Below are positions 1 to 8,403 of a stretch of 53,634 nt of DNA, one piece after another. This DNA comes from Tissierellia bacterium (GTDB taxonomy: Bacteria > Bacillota > Clostridia > Tissierellales > Peptoniphilaceae), in assembly GCA_030537815.1 (NCBI GenBank), contig JAUNVF010000007.1:1-53634 (forward strand). Direction: 5' to 3'. The notes beneath the pieces are model-generated. The model made no database searches and was not told the origin of the DNA. It saw only the letters and a program-made list of their open reading frames with translations. A program made the position numbers and the translations under genes. Within the stretch, counting starts at the first letter, position 1. Every line of letters begins with the position of its first letter.

Positions 1-1585
1 TATGACGTATGACTTCCTCTCTTTTTGTAAAATTATTATTTATTTCTATCAAATTTTTATCGATTATTTTTAATAAAATATCGTTATCAGTTGTTTTATA
101 TTTTTTATCTTTATTATTAATATATTTCTTTTTATAAAACTTTAATATATTTTCTTTATCTCTATCATTTATAAGAGATGATACTAAAACAATAGGCTTA
201 TTAATTTCTTCTATATCAACTGTAGAAATAATAAAATCTATACTTTGAAGTTGTTGCATTGATATTTCGGATATCGAACGAGTCTCAACAATATCTAATG
301 GCGGTAAAATACATTTAATTCTATTAACAATTAGGTTAGAAGTAGCTATACCCGTAGGAGATACTACCAAAACCCTCTTAATTCTTTTCTTCATTTCTAA
401 TGCAATTTGCACATATATTACTAAAAAACTAACCTCATCTTCTGTAATATCAATTTTATTCTTGTAGAACTCATCTTGTAATGCAATCCATAATACATCA
501 AATAATAGCCTGAACTCTTTTTTTATATCTTTTAATAACACATTTTTAATGTGGATATTATTTTTAAGTCTATAGATCATTGGTCTTAGATGCTCTATCA
601 ATTGATTTTTTAAATTATTGTCATCTGAAAGATCTATTCCTAGCATTGAGTTAATGCTATTTAATATTTTCTTGGTCATTTCATTAATTTCTTTTTCATA
701 GGTGGAAGTAACTTGTAGTAAAACTACTTTATTTGCAATTAAGTGACTAGCTAAGTAACTACAATCGCTTTCCTCAAATACAATTGATGTTTCTTTTGAA
801 AGTCTAAGTAATAGATCTTTTGATAATATGAAGTATTGTATATGATGAGGATCTTTATGATCTATTATTAGAACATTATCCTCAATATGACGCTTAATAT
901 TTGCCCTATATGAAGTTACGATTAAAACATTAAATATATTTTTTAAATAATTCGGATCTTCTATTTTGACTCCTGACTTGATTAAACTATTTATGATATT
1001 TTTGCAGGATTCAACTAATTTATTCCCATAATAATAACTCATATCCTTTTGTAGTCGTTCATTAATAAAACAAGTGCATAATTTTTGAATAATCAATTCA
1101 TTGAAAGCAATCAGTGTATTTCGAATTTCAATTTCGTTACCTTCCATTCTTGTACCTTTATAATCACTTATAATTTTTGCACCATTTTTATTTAAAAATG
1201 TTGATTTTATAAATTTTATATCACGCTGTAATGAACTTATAGAAACCCTAAATTTTTGTGCCAGTTCTTCATAAGTTAAAATTTTTTCGTCAATAAAAAG
1301 CATCTTTGCTATTATAAACTTCCTATATTCCGTAGAAGAATTATCTATTGAAGGTAGAATTTGATTAGAGGTAATTGTTTTATTTTTGACAACATTAATA
1401 CCGATACCTTGTTTTCTATCAATATAGTATCCTTGATGACATAGAATAGATTCAACAACATTAAGATCATTGGATATTGTTCTATTAGAAACTGCAAAGA
1501 TATCTGCATATTCAGAGATTGTCTTTATACCCTGCTGATATTTTAATAAATCAATTAACCTAGCTTGCCTGCTGTTAATTCTCAT
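1..1585 (-). CDS. PRD-domain transcriptional regulator (BglG/MtlR/LicR type), 3' end outside window
   Basis: The reading frame is open from an ATG at 1585 down to base 1, giving 528 residues without a stop; the C-terminus lies outside the window. AAAGGAG stands just upstream of the start. An N-terminal HTH (residues about 1-60, starting MRINSRQARLIDLL) is followed by a second HTH near 80-130, two PRD-like helical domains (about 190-400) and an EIIB-like segment from about 405 (VLVVSPTGIATS). Regulators of this family are switched by PTS phosphorylation of PRD histidines and an EIIB cysteine. Here the EIIB cysteine position is Ser409, and the usual second-PRD histidine looks like Tyr (FLVIYVQIA), so phosphocontrol may be partly lost. 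PRD1 keeps a His (YLASHLIA). It lies 26 bp downstream of the aldolase gene on the same strand and probably controls that operon. The family call is firm; the inducer is unknown. Confidence 0.85.
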   Translation of the reverse strand, partial: MRINSRQARLIDLLKYQQGIKTISEYADIFAVSNRTISNDLNVVESILCHQGYYIDRKQGIGINVVKNKTITSNQILPSIDNSSTEYRKFIIAKMLFIDEKILTYEELAQKFRVSISSLQRDIKFIKSTFLNKNGAKIISDYKGTRMEGNEIEIRNTLIAFNELIIQKLCTCFINERLQKDMSYYYGNKLVESCKNIINSLIKSGVKIEDPNYLKNIFNVLIVTSYRANIKRHIEDNVLIIDHKDPHHIQYFILSKDLLLRLSKETSIVFEESDCSYLASHLIANKVVLLQVTSTYEKEINEMTKKILNSINSMLGIDLSDDNNLKNQLIEHLRPMIYRLKNNIHIKNVLLKDIKKEFRLLFDVLWIALQDEFYKNKIDITEDEVSFLVIYVQIALEMKKRIKRVLVVSPTGIATSNLIVNRIKCILPPLDIVETRSISEISMQQLQSIDFIISTVDIEEINKPIVLVSSLINDRDKENILKFYKKKYINNKDKKYKTTDNDILLKIIDKNLIEINNNFTKREEVIRH

Positions 1586-1611
1586 TTCTATCTCCTTTAA
1601 TAAATAAAATA

Positions 1612-2208
1612 TTATTCAAAATTTTTAATTGACAGCAATAGCTGATCCTCATTACAATTTACAATATCCTCGCTTCGGAATATACCACCTGCTGATGCGA
1701 CAAAGTCATATCCTGATTGAAGATACAATTTATAATTACTAGCGTTTATACCACCAACAGCCATCAACTTATATTTTCCTAAAGGTTCTTTTACTTTAGC
1801 ACCGTACCCTATATTAAATTCATTGGCGGGAAAAACCTTAACTATATCAGCACCTCTGTGAAAGCACTCTTTTATTTCCGTTGGGGTAAAGGCTCCAGGA
1901 ATTGCTATAATACCTTTATCATTGCAATATTTAATTACTTCACGGGACATCATACATGGTGATAAAACAAATTTTGCTCCGGCTTTTTCTGCTTTCTTTA
2001 AGTTATCTAAATTTAAAATAGTTCCTGCACCGATAAATAATTCAGAACTAAATTCATAGCTTAATTTCTCGATTATATTAAAAGCATCGATAGTATTTAA
2101 AGATATTTCTATACTTCTAATTGAGCTATTAATAAGAGTCTTAGCTACTACTCTAATTTGTTCATAAGTATAACCTCTTAATATTACTGTAACTTTATCC
2201 AAATACAT
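1612..2208 (-). CDS. KDPG/KHG aldolase family protein (2-dehydro-3-deoxy-phosphogluconate aldolase)
   Basis: This 198-residue protein has the class I KDPG/KHG aldolase pattern: Arg11 in ILRG, catalytic-type Glu34 in SIEISLNT, a GAGT motif at 60-63, and the Schiff-base lysine Lys124 in VKVFPA. A GGxN-like phosphate loop (VGGINASN) and SAGG near the C-terminus complete the barrel. The family cleaves 2-keto-3-deoxy-6-phospho sugar acids to pyruvate and a phosphorylated aldehyde in the cytoplasm. The length is normal for the family. The start ATG has AGGAGG about 9 bases upstream. It is the first gene of a minus-strand operon with the PRD regulator, and faces a decayed glycerate kinase, which suggests a sugar-acid (hexarate or uronate type) pathway. 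The exact substrate cannot be read from sequence. Confidence 0.85.
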   Translation of the reverse strand: MYLDKVTVILRGYTYEQIRVVAKTLINSSIRSIEISLNTIDAFNIIEKLSYEFSSELFIGAGTILNLDNLKKAEKAGAKFVLSPCMMSREVIKYCNDKGIIAIPGAFTPTEIKECFHRGADIVKVFPANEFNIGYGAKVKEPLGKYKLMAVGGINASNYKLYLQSGYDFVASAGGIFRSEDIVNCNEDQLLLSIKNFE

Positions 2209-2559
2209 AATAAAATCCTCCTATTTAAAAGATAACACAATTGAAAATATATTTCCATGACAAAAAATTTCATAAAGTTAAGGAATATTTTAGTAAATAT
2301 AAGAAATAGAATAATTAAGTTAGGAGGTAGATATATATATTTGTATTAGCATTTTTGTAATAGAATAGCTACTAAAACTAATAATTACTTGAGGTAATAA
2401 TACACCTTATTTATGAACGAAATCTTAAAAATTATTGTTCAAATATAGTATAGTAATATTATATTAGATAAATATTAATTGATTTTGGTATTCTGGAATT
2501 TATTAAGAAAATTAGTTTACTAGTATATTGAATAAAATAATTAATCTCCAGGAGGTTTT
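2209..2559. other. Divergent intergenic region between aldolase operon and decayed glycerate kinase
   Basis: This AT-rich gap of about 350 bp has no open frame. It should hold the promoter of the minus-strand aldolase operon and the former promoter of the glycerate kinase. I could not fix either promoter with confidence. Confidence 0.5.
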
Positions 2560-3673
2560 ATAGAAAAGCTAAAAATAGTTATTGATTCGGATTCTTTCAA
2601 AGGATGTTTAAGTTCTGCTGAAGTTCATAATGAAATTGAAAAATGAATAAGAGATATGTTGATATCTGTGAAAATATTAAGGTCCTATGGCAGATGGTAG
2701 AGAGGGAACTGTTAAGCTATTATTTATGCTATCTCCTATTGGTGAATAGATCGAAATAAATACGGCTACTTGATAATCAAAATGCCGAAATACTAGAATC
2801 TGATTCTCCTTTGGGCAGGATAAGCTTGATAAAGATAATTTAAATCCTAATAAAGCCAGCAGTATTGGTCTGGGAAAATTGATTATTTACTTATTGGATA
2901 GGGGATTGAGAGATTTTTATATCGGTTTAGGTGGTACTTCCACCATTGATGCCGGATATGGAATGTTAAGGGCATTGGGGGTAGAGTATTATGATTCAAT
3001 AGGAAATAATCTTGAAAATTCCGTTCTTTCCTTAAAAGACTTAAAAGAAATAAATTTTAAGAATATAGATGATAGATTAAAAAAATCTAAATTTACTATT
3101 TTATCTGATGTAAAAAATCCGCTATGCGGAAAGATGGGAGCGGCTTATACATATGGACCTCAGAAAGGAGTAAAAGAAAATCAATTAAAAGATTTTGACG
3201 AGGCATTAAATAATTTTGGTAAAATTATTGGAGAAAAATTAGGAATTGATATTATAAATAGAGCTAGCGCCGGTGCTGCAGGTGGATTGGGAGCGGCATT
3301 CATATCCGTTTTAAAAGCCGAAGTAATAAGCGGTATAGATGAAATTTTAAAGATTATTAATTTTGAAAACCAAGTTAAAAATGTTGATTTGGTCATCACA
3401 GGAGAAGGCAGGATGGATGGTCAGTCTATATATGGAAAGGCAACTATTGGAATTGCTAAATTAGCAAAGAAATATAATATCCCTGTTATTGCTATTGTAG
3501 GAAGTATGGGAGAAGGGGCTGAAAAAGTTTATGATTATGGGATTGATCTTGTAATAGATATTATAAGTGAAGCTATGAGCTTAGAAGAAGCATTTGAAAA
3601 TACAAAATATAATCTAAGAATAGCGGCTTATCATGCAATAAATGCATTTGTTAAATTAAGAAAAATAAAATAA
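2560..3673 (+). pseudogene. Glycerate 2-kinase (GlxK/GarK family), decayed
   Basis: A good Shine-Dalgarno (GGAGG, 2551-2555) precedes ATA at 2560, where an ATG would be expected. The frame from there reads EKLKIVIDSDSFKGCLSSAE, the hallmark N-terminus of glycerate kinase, but stops at TGA 2644. The family motif PMADG.EGTV continues in another frame from 2684, which then meets stops at 2747, 2771 and 2774. From about 2840 the same frame is intact to 3673 (SSIGLGKLI, IGLGGTSTID, ITGEGRMDGQS), leaving a 264-codon open piece whose TTG at 2879 is not a genuine start. Roughly 25 codons of the middle also seem to be missing. The family phosphorylates D-glycerate with ATP, the last step of hexarate and glyoxylate breakdown. 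With a lost start, frameshift, stops and a deletion, this is a pseudogene and not a short enzyme. Confidence 0.9.
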
Positions 3674-4013
3674 TATAATAAATAAGAATTTAATCGGCTT
3701 AATAAAGATAATTACAAAGATTTATCTTGCTTTTATCATATTAATTTTAATTTATATTTATTTTATTATATTGATAATAGCTAGTGTATATAATTATAGA
3801 TAAATCTAAAATCTTAGACAAATTTCAATAAAACTTGGGACTTGTCTATTTATTATCCCAAAAGCTTTTTTATTTTAGAAAATGATATGGATTTTTATCT
3901 GATAATTTTAGAAATAGATACATTATGAATAATATGCTAAAATTACTTTATGATAAGAAATTAGATTATTAAAAAACTATTGTTTGAAAATACAAATGAA
4001 AAGAGGAATATAA
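3674..4013. other. Intergenic region
   Basis: This is an AT-rich spacer. The only structure I can support is the terminator-like hairpin near 3835-3869. The helicase ribosome binding site (GAGGAAT) sits at the right end. Confidence 0.5.
3835..3869 (+). terminator. Probable intrinsic terminator after glycerate kinase remnant
   Basis: TTGGGA (3835-3840) pairs with TCCCAA (3856-3861) across a 15-base loop, followed by AGCTTTTTTA. The stem is short. AGACAA (3816-3821) and TTGTCT (3842-3847) offer an alternative pairing. Confidence 0.5.
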
Positions 4014-7000
4014 ATGGGATATAGAGAAGTTATTGATTACTGGAGAGTTATAAATAATTTATCTCCTGTTGAAGTAAGAGGAAAAAAGATTTCACAGAAA
4101 TCTGATTTTAATATTCTCGATGATAATAGGAGATGGATTAAAAGAGATTATGAGGGCAATTTACCAATTCCCTACAATGAAAAAATGAATTCTAAACAGA
4201 AGATTTTTATAGAAATTGTTTGCGGAAATATTAAAAATGAGGAGTTATACTCGATTGCGAATATTGAGGAAGATCATATAGTCGATGGTGACAGCGAAAA
4301 ATCATTTATATGGAAAATTTCAATTGAATTAAGTGGAGAATATATCCAGAAAAGCTTTGAAATATCTCATTTCTTTTATATAGTATTAAACAAACTTTAT
4401 CATGAAGAGATAGATTATATCGAAAAAAGTTTATTTGAATTTAACGAAAAAATTGATGAGATAATTGAAAATCAGATTTATAGAACTGTTGATGATCTTA
4501 ATAGACTATATACTATTGTATTAGATCAACTTGGATTGACAAATATAGATAGCGAGATGGGTTTTTATTTAAGACTGGAAAAAGAAGGTTCTTTTGATAA
4601 TGCTATACTTCAAAAAAATTTTTATGGGGAAGATTTAAAATTTGTTAAAGATAATATGGACGAATCTCATTTTATCAATAGCATAATAGTGGGGGAAAAT
4701 AAGGGTAGAAGAAAGATAGATGATGATGTCGATTTTTTGAAAGAGGTATTGATGCCTGAAAATATGCCAAGGGGAAAATGGCCATCGAAGTTTAATCCTA
4801 GTATGATGCAAGCTGTGGCAATATATATTTCTACAAATGAAAAGTATAAGACCAAGGTATTTTCGGTTAATGGACCTCCGGGAACGGGAAAGACGACTTT
4901 ATTAAAGGAGATAATTGCAGAAAACATAATAAAAAAAGCTAAATTCATAGCAGATCACGAAAATATCAACTCTACAATCAAAAAAATCTCAACAGGATCT
5001 CCAAAATATTATAAAAATTATTATGATTTACCTGAGGAATTAAAAGAACTAGGAATTCTTATAGCTAGTAATAATAATTCAGCTGTTGAAAATATATCTT
5101 TAGAGCTACCTTTAAGTGAAGATGTTAAAGCCAAAGACACATTGACAGGTTATTTTGATGTAGACAAAAATGAGAATATATATTTTACATCTTTAGCAAA
5201 TAAATTATTTTCAGAAGATGATAATAAATCGTGGGGATTGATCTCTGCTACTTATGGAAAGATAAATAATATAAAGAAAATAATAAATATTTTGCCCGAA
5301 AAGTTCACACCGGTTAAAGATATAAAATTTGAACTTGATGACGACTTTTTATCTTTTGATGAAGCAAAAAAGAAGTTTAAAGAAAAGTATGATGAGATTG
5401 AAAAAGAAATTAATATTTTAAATGATTTTGCTAAAGAAATTTATAAAATAAAAGATGATATAAAAGAAATTGAAAGCTCAAATATATCTTTGTTAAAATC
5501 TGACAATAATATGGAAATTGAAAAGCATGAGCTCAATAAGGAGAGGGACAATTGTATATCAAAGATAAAAGCATATAATAATTTAATAGATGAGAGTAAT
5601 AAAAATAGAACTATTGCCAAAAAAATAAAAAATTTCTTTTCAAAAACTAATGATGAAGAAAGTTTGAAATATAAAGGAGAAATAGATAGTCTTTTAAGAA
5701 AGATAAATAATATAGAAATAAAGATATCTAAAATAGAAGAGAAGATATCTTTAAGACTCAAATATGAAAAGAAAAAATCTGAATTAGAAAAAATCAAAAA
5801 AGAGATCTGTGATAGGATATCATTATCAGAGAATGACTCTGATTGGTTTAGAGTTTTTGATGATGATTATTTTAAAGATATAGAAAGAAATGAAAAAACA
5901 CAGGAAAGCTGTCCATGGGTTTACGAAGAGTTAAATATTAAAAGAGAAGAATTGTTTTATCTCAGTCTTCAGCTTATCCAGGCTTTTATAATGACAAATG
6001 ATGGAATAAAGCATAACTTAAAATTATTGCCGATATTATATGATCGTAGTGAGGATATGGGTTACAATAAAGAAGAAAGAAGAGCTGTATTAAATGCTTG
6101 TTTTCATACCTTAAACTTTTTAATACCTGTTTTATCAACTACATTTGCTTCAGTTCAAAATGCCTTTTCAACATTTGGAAAGTCTGAACTCGGAACTGTT
6201 TTAGTTGATGAGGCTGGACAAGCTACTCCTTTAAGTGCTATGGGACTACTTTTCCGTTCTAAAAGTTGTATAATTGTAGGAGATCCACTCCAAGTTGAGC
6301 CGATAATAACAACTCCTTCGAGTCTTAATAGAGAGGCGTTTAACACATATTTAAAAGATAAAGAAAAGAGAGAGTTTAAAATAGGTTCAAAGATTATAAA
6401 TCTGTCTTATCCCGAGATTTCTTTGCAGGTTTTAGCAGATTCTGTGAATCCTTATTACGGGAAAATAGGAAGTACAGAAGTAGGATGCCCTCTTGTAATT
6501 CATAGAAGATGTATATCACCTATGTTTGAGATATCAAATAGAATTTCATATGATGATAGAATGATTAATAAGACCTTTTCAAAAGATAAAAAATTTGCAT
6601 TAGATTCTAGTTCTTTTATTAATGTAAAAGGCAAGGAGAATGGAAATAGAAATCATTATGTAAAAGAGCAAGGTGAAAAAGTTATAGAAATTATAGAAGA
6701 TGCTATAAAAAAAGGTATTAAGATATTTGAATCTGCGGATGAATTATATATAATATCCCCTTTTAAATCGGTTGCAAATGAAATGAAAAAAACTATATTA
6801 AAAAAATATGGTTCAAAAATTAAATGGGCATATACAAATATTGGAACAGTTCATAAATTTCAGGGAAAGGCCGCTAATTCTGTAATAATTCTACTCGGTT
6901 GTGATGATACTGCAAAAAATGCTGCAAAATGGGCTGCGAATGAGCCAAATATTTTAAATGTTGCAGTATCAAGAGCAAAATATAGAATTGCAATCATAGG

Positions 7001-7076
7001 GGATAAGGATTTATGGGAAGTTCTTCCAAATTTTGATATAGCTATAAAGATACTTGAATCTCAAGATGAAGGATAA
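4014..7076 (+). CDS. Superfamily 1 helicase (DNA2/UPF1-like) with long coiled-coil insertion, function unknown
   Basis: This 1020-residue protein carries SF1 helicase motifs: Walker A GPPGTGKTT (287-295), DEAGQ (732-736, motif II), VGDPLQVEP (motif III), a segment YIISPFKSV, motif V GTVHKFQGK (from residue 944) and motif VI NVAVSRAKYR (982-991). Between Walker A and motif II lies a Lys/Glu-rich predicted coiled coil, about residues 446-600. The N-terminal 280 residues have no domain I recognise; I see no clear nuclease motif. The start has GAGGAAT upstream and the gene stands alone between two spacers. The family uses ATP to translocate on DNA or RNA. Proteins with this layout are often found in accessory and defence loci, but nothing next to it identifies a defence system, so the role is open. 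Confidence 0.85.
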   Translation: MGYREVIDYWRVINNLSPVEVRGKKISQKSDFNILDDNRRWIKRDYEGNLPIPYNEKMNSKQKIFIEIVCGNIKNEELYSIANIEEDHIVDGDSEKSFIWKISIELSGEYIQKSFEISHFFYIVLNKLYHEEIDYIEKSLFEFNEKIDEIIENQIYRTVDDLNRLYTIVLDQLGLTNIDSEMGFYLRLEKEGSFDNAILQKNFYGEDLKFVKDNMDESHFINSIIVGENKGRRKIDDDVDFLKEVLMPENMPRGKWPSKFNPSMMQAVAIYISTNEKYKTKVFSVNGPPGTGKTTLLKEIIAENIIKKAKFIADHENINSTIKKISTGSPKYYKNYYDLPEELKELGILIASNNNSAVENISLELPLSEDVKAKDTLTGYFDVDKNENIYFTSLANKLFSEDDNKSWGLISATYGKINNIKKIINILPEKFTPVKDIKFELDDDFLSFDEAKKKFKEKYDEIEKEINILNDFAKEIYKIKDDIKEIESSNISLLKSDNNMEIEKHELNKERDNCISKIKAYNNLIDESNKNRTIAKKIKNFFSKTNDEESLKYKGEIDSLLRKINNIEIKISKIEEKISLRLKYEKKKSELEKIKKEICDRISLSENDSDWFRVFDDDYFKDIERNEKTQESCPWVYEELNIKREELFYLSLQLIQAFIMTNDGIKHNLKLLPILYDRSEDMGYNKEERRAVLNACFHTLNFLIPVLSTTFASVQNAFSTFGKSELGTVLVDEAGQATPLSAMGLLFRSKSCIIVGDPLQVEPIITTPSSLNREAFNTYLKDKEKREFKIGSKIINLSYPEISLQVLADSVNPYYGKIGSTEVGCPLVIHRRCISPMFEISNRISYDDRMINKTFSKDKKFALDSSSFINVKGKENGNRNHYVKEQGEKVIEIIEDAIKKGIKIFESADELYIISPFKSVANEMKKTILKKYGSKIKWAYTNIGTVHKFQGKAANSVIILLGCDDTAKNAAKWAANEPNILNVAVSRAKYRIAIIGDKDLWEVLPNFDIAIKILESQDEG

Positions 7077-7163
7077 TTTTTTGTGGCTGATAAATTTATA
7101 AATATTTTGATAAATAGATTTTTAAAATAAAAAGATTATAAAATGAGCTTTTAAATAAAAGAG

Positions 7164-7188
7164 GTCGGATTAGTTCCGACTTTCCTTT
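7164..7188 (+). terminator. Terminator-like hairpin after helicase gene
   Basis: GTCGGA (7164-7169) and TCCGAC (7175-7180) form a GC-rich six-pair stem with a 5-base loop, followed by TTTCCTTT. The T-tract is imperfect, so efficiency may be moderate. Confidence 0.6.
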
Positions 7189-7338
7189 AAATTATTTATT
7201 AAAATAGATCTTAAAAAATTTATAGTATCAGATTCATAATTATTATAAATATAATAAGAAAATGATTTCAAATTAAATAAACTATGATATTATTAATATG
7301 ATAATGATAATTAACTAATATTGGAAAGGAGAGATATT

Positions 7339-7638
7339 ATGTCTATTTCTGAAAATATTAAAAAATACTTTTTGTATTTACCTATGTGCGGAATTACCGC
7401 TTCTGTCCTTGTTCTTATATTTTTTATGTTGAATAAAAGGCCAAGCTCAGCTGAAGCTATTGCATATGCTCTACTACCGACTGTAATTAATACTATCGTC
7501 TCGATTATTGTAATCAGTATTTATTTAATAAAGAAAAAAATTGATCTTAATAAGGAATTTAAAGAAATTAAATCGACAACAGGAATAATGATGCTATCTT
7601 TGCCTATCTTTATAGCTGTATATTCTATATTTTTTTAA
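7339..7638 (+). CDS. Small membrane protein of unknown function
   Basis: I do not recognise this 99-residue protein. The start is taken as ATG 7339 because GGAAAGGAGAG lies just upstream; the longer frame from TTG 7321 would place that ribosome binding site inside the gene. Three hydrophobic helices are visible: LPMCGITASVLVLIFFML, then ALLPTVINTIVSIIVISIYL, then the C-terminal TGIMMLSLPIFIAVYSIFF. A short basic segment (KKKIDLNKEFKEIKS) separates the last two. It is probably an integral cytoplasmic membrane protein. It follows the helicase by about 260 bp behind a terminator-like hairpin, so it is probably transcribed separately. Confidence 0.6.
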   Translation: MSISENIKKYFLYLPMCGITASVLVLIFFMLNKRPSSAEAIAYALLPTVINTIVSIIVISIYLIKKKIDLNKEFKEIKSTTGIMMLSLPIFIAVYSIFF

Positions 7639-8173
7639 GATAAAATTGTAAAAACAAGAAAGCATTGATTTATTGTTAGCGATAATTTATTATATCAGCT
7701 CTTAAATTATAAGATTAGAATTTAGTAAAATAAGTTTAAAAACTAGCATATAAATTAAATTATAATCTCTTAGAAAAAGACTAAAAGAGAATTAATTTCA
7801 TTTTATGATATCTGATTGACTAAATTTACAAATGAATAATTTAATGCTGAGTATCTTTAAAATATCGATATGAGTTAATCAAAAATAATATTCAGGATTT
7901 GTTTATGATAATAATTGTATAAATTTAAAAGGAAGTGAAGATTTTTAATCACTTCCTTTTTTGTATTGATTAGCAGTGGTCTTTTTATTATTTATTTTCA
8001 ATCTATCTTAAATAAATTATATTTATCAAGAGTTATCGTCGATTAATTTTCTTTGTATATTTTCAATATTTCTTATTTATTATTATATTACAATTGCATT
8101 AAATGAGGCTTTAAGATTTTCGAACTTTTATTAAAATTATTTTATCATTTGCTCTTTTATTTTATTAAAATAT
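7639..8173. other. Intergenic region between small membrane protein and his operon
   Basis: This region has no open frame of note and is very AT-rich. It contains one strong hairpin-plus-U-tract at 7927-7962, listed separately. I see no T-box, riboswitch or tRNA in it. Confidence 0.5.
7927..7962 (+). terminator. Strong intrinsic terminator
   Basis: GGAAGTGA (7931-7938) pairs perfectly with TCACTTCC (7949-7956), extended by four A-T pairs, and is followed by six T residues. It lies almost 290 bp after the nearest plus-strand gene, so the transcript it ends has a long untranslated tail or is a small RNA. Confidence 0.8.
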
Positions 8174-8202
8174 TTGACTTATATATTTCTTTGTAGTATA
8201 AT
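8174..8202 (+). promoter_or_regulatory. Promoter of the histidine operon
   Basis: TTGACT (8174-8179) and TATAAT (8197-8202) are separated by exactly 17 bases. Transcription would start near 8209, just ahead of the leader peptide ribosome binding site. Confidence 0.85.
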
Positions 8203-8230
8203 TCAATAAATGCTTTAAAGGAGTAGCAAG

Positions 8231-8335
8231 ATGAAGAAGGAAATATTTACACGTAAAAAAGTACATGCTCATCATATCCATTTTAACCATGTGATCATTA
8301 GGGATGCTATCAGATGGCTTTGTTTGCGTGATTAA
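8231..8335 (+). CDS. hisL: Histidine operon leader peptide (attenuator peptide)
   Basis: This short open frame of 34 codons has AAAGGAG (8217-8223) seven bases before its ATG. The middle reads VHAHHIHFNHV: residues 12, 14, 15, 17 and 20 are histidine, five in nine codons (8264-8290). A terminator follows at 8358-8383, and the first his structural gene starts at 8404. This is the layout of a classical ribosome-mediated attenuator: shortage of charged tRNA-His stalls the ribosome in the His run and favours antitermination. The peptide itself need have no function. The reading is inferred from codon content, ribosome binding site, position and RNA pairing. Leader-peptide control of his genes is best known from proteobacteria; in Gram-positives T-boxes are more usual. 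Confidence 0.88.
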   Translation: MKKEIFTRKKVHAHHIHFNHVIIRDAIRWLCLRD

Positions 8336-8383
8336 TAGATTGCGAAACTGCTATTATACCATCCCGTTGAGGATGGTTTTTTT
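8301..8383 (+). promoter_or_regulatory. His attenuator: candidate antiterminator pairing
   Basis: GGGATG (8301-8306), inside the leader frame, is exactly complementary to CATCCC (8360-8365), part of the terminator 5' arm. GATGG (8313-8317) is complementary to CCATC (8359-8363). Either pairing would prevent the terminator. A ribosome stalled at the first His codons (from 8264) leaves both segments free, while one that reaches the stop at 8333 covers the second. The exact fold was judged by eye only. Confidence 0.6.
8358..8383 (+). terminator. Attenuator terminator ahead of hisZG
   Basis: ACCATCC (8358-8364) and GGATGGT (8371-8377) form a perfect seven-pair stem with a 6-base loop, followed by a run of T to 8383. 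It lies between the leader peptide stop and the hisZG ribosome binding site. Confidence 0.9.
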
Positions 8384-8403
8384 GATTTTGAGGAGGAGAT
8401 TTT

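Noticed and set aside
2879-3673. An intact 264-residue glycerate kinase starting at TTG 2879.
   Set aside because: Upstream sequence clearly encodes the missing N-terminal motifs in broken form, and no ribosome binding site precedes the TTG.
7321-7338. Longer form of the small membrane protein starting at TTG 7321.
   Set aside because: The extension contains the ribosome binding site GGAAAGGAGAG that serves ATG 7339.
8174-8403. T-box riboswitch ahead of the his operon.
   Set aside because: No T-box consensus or room for stem I; the His-rich leader frame explains the terminator better.
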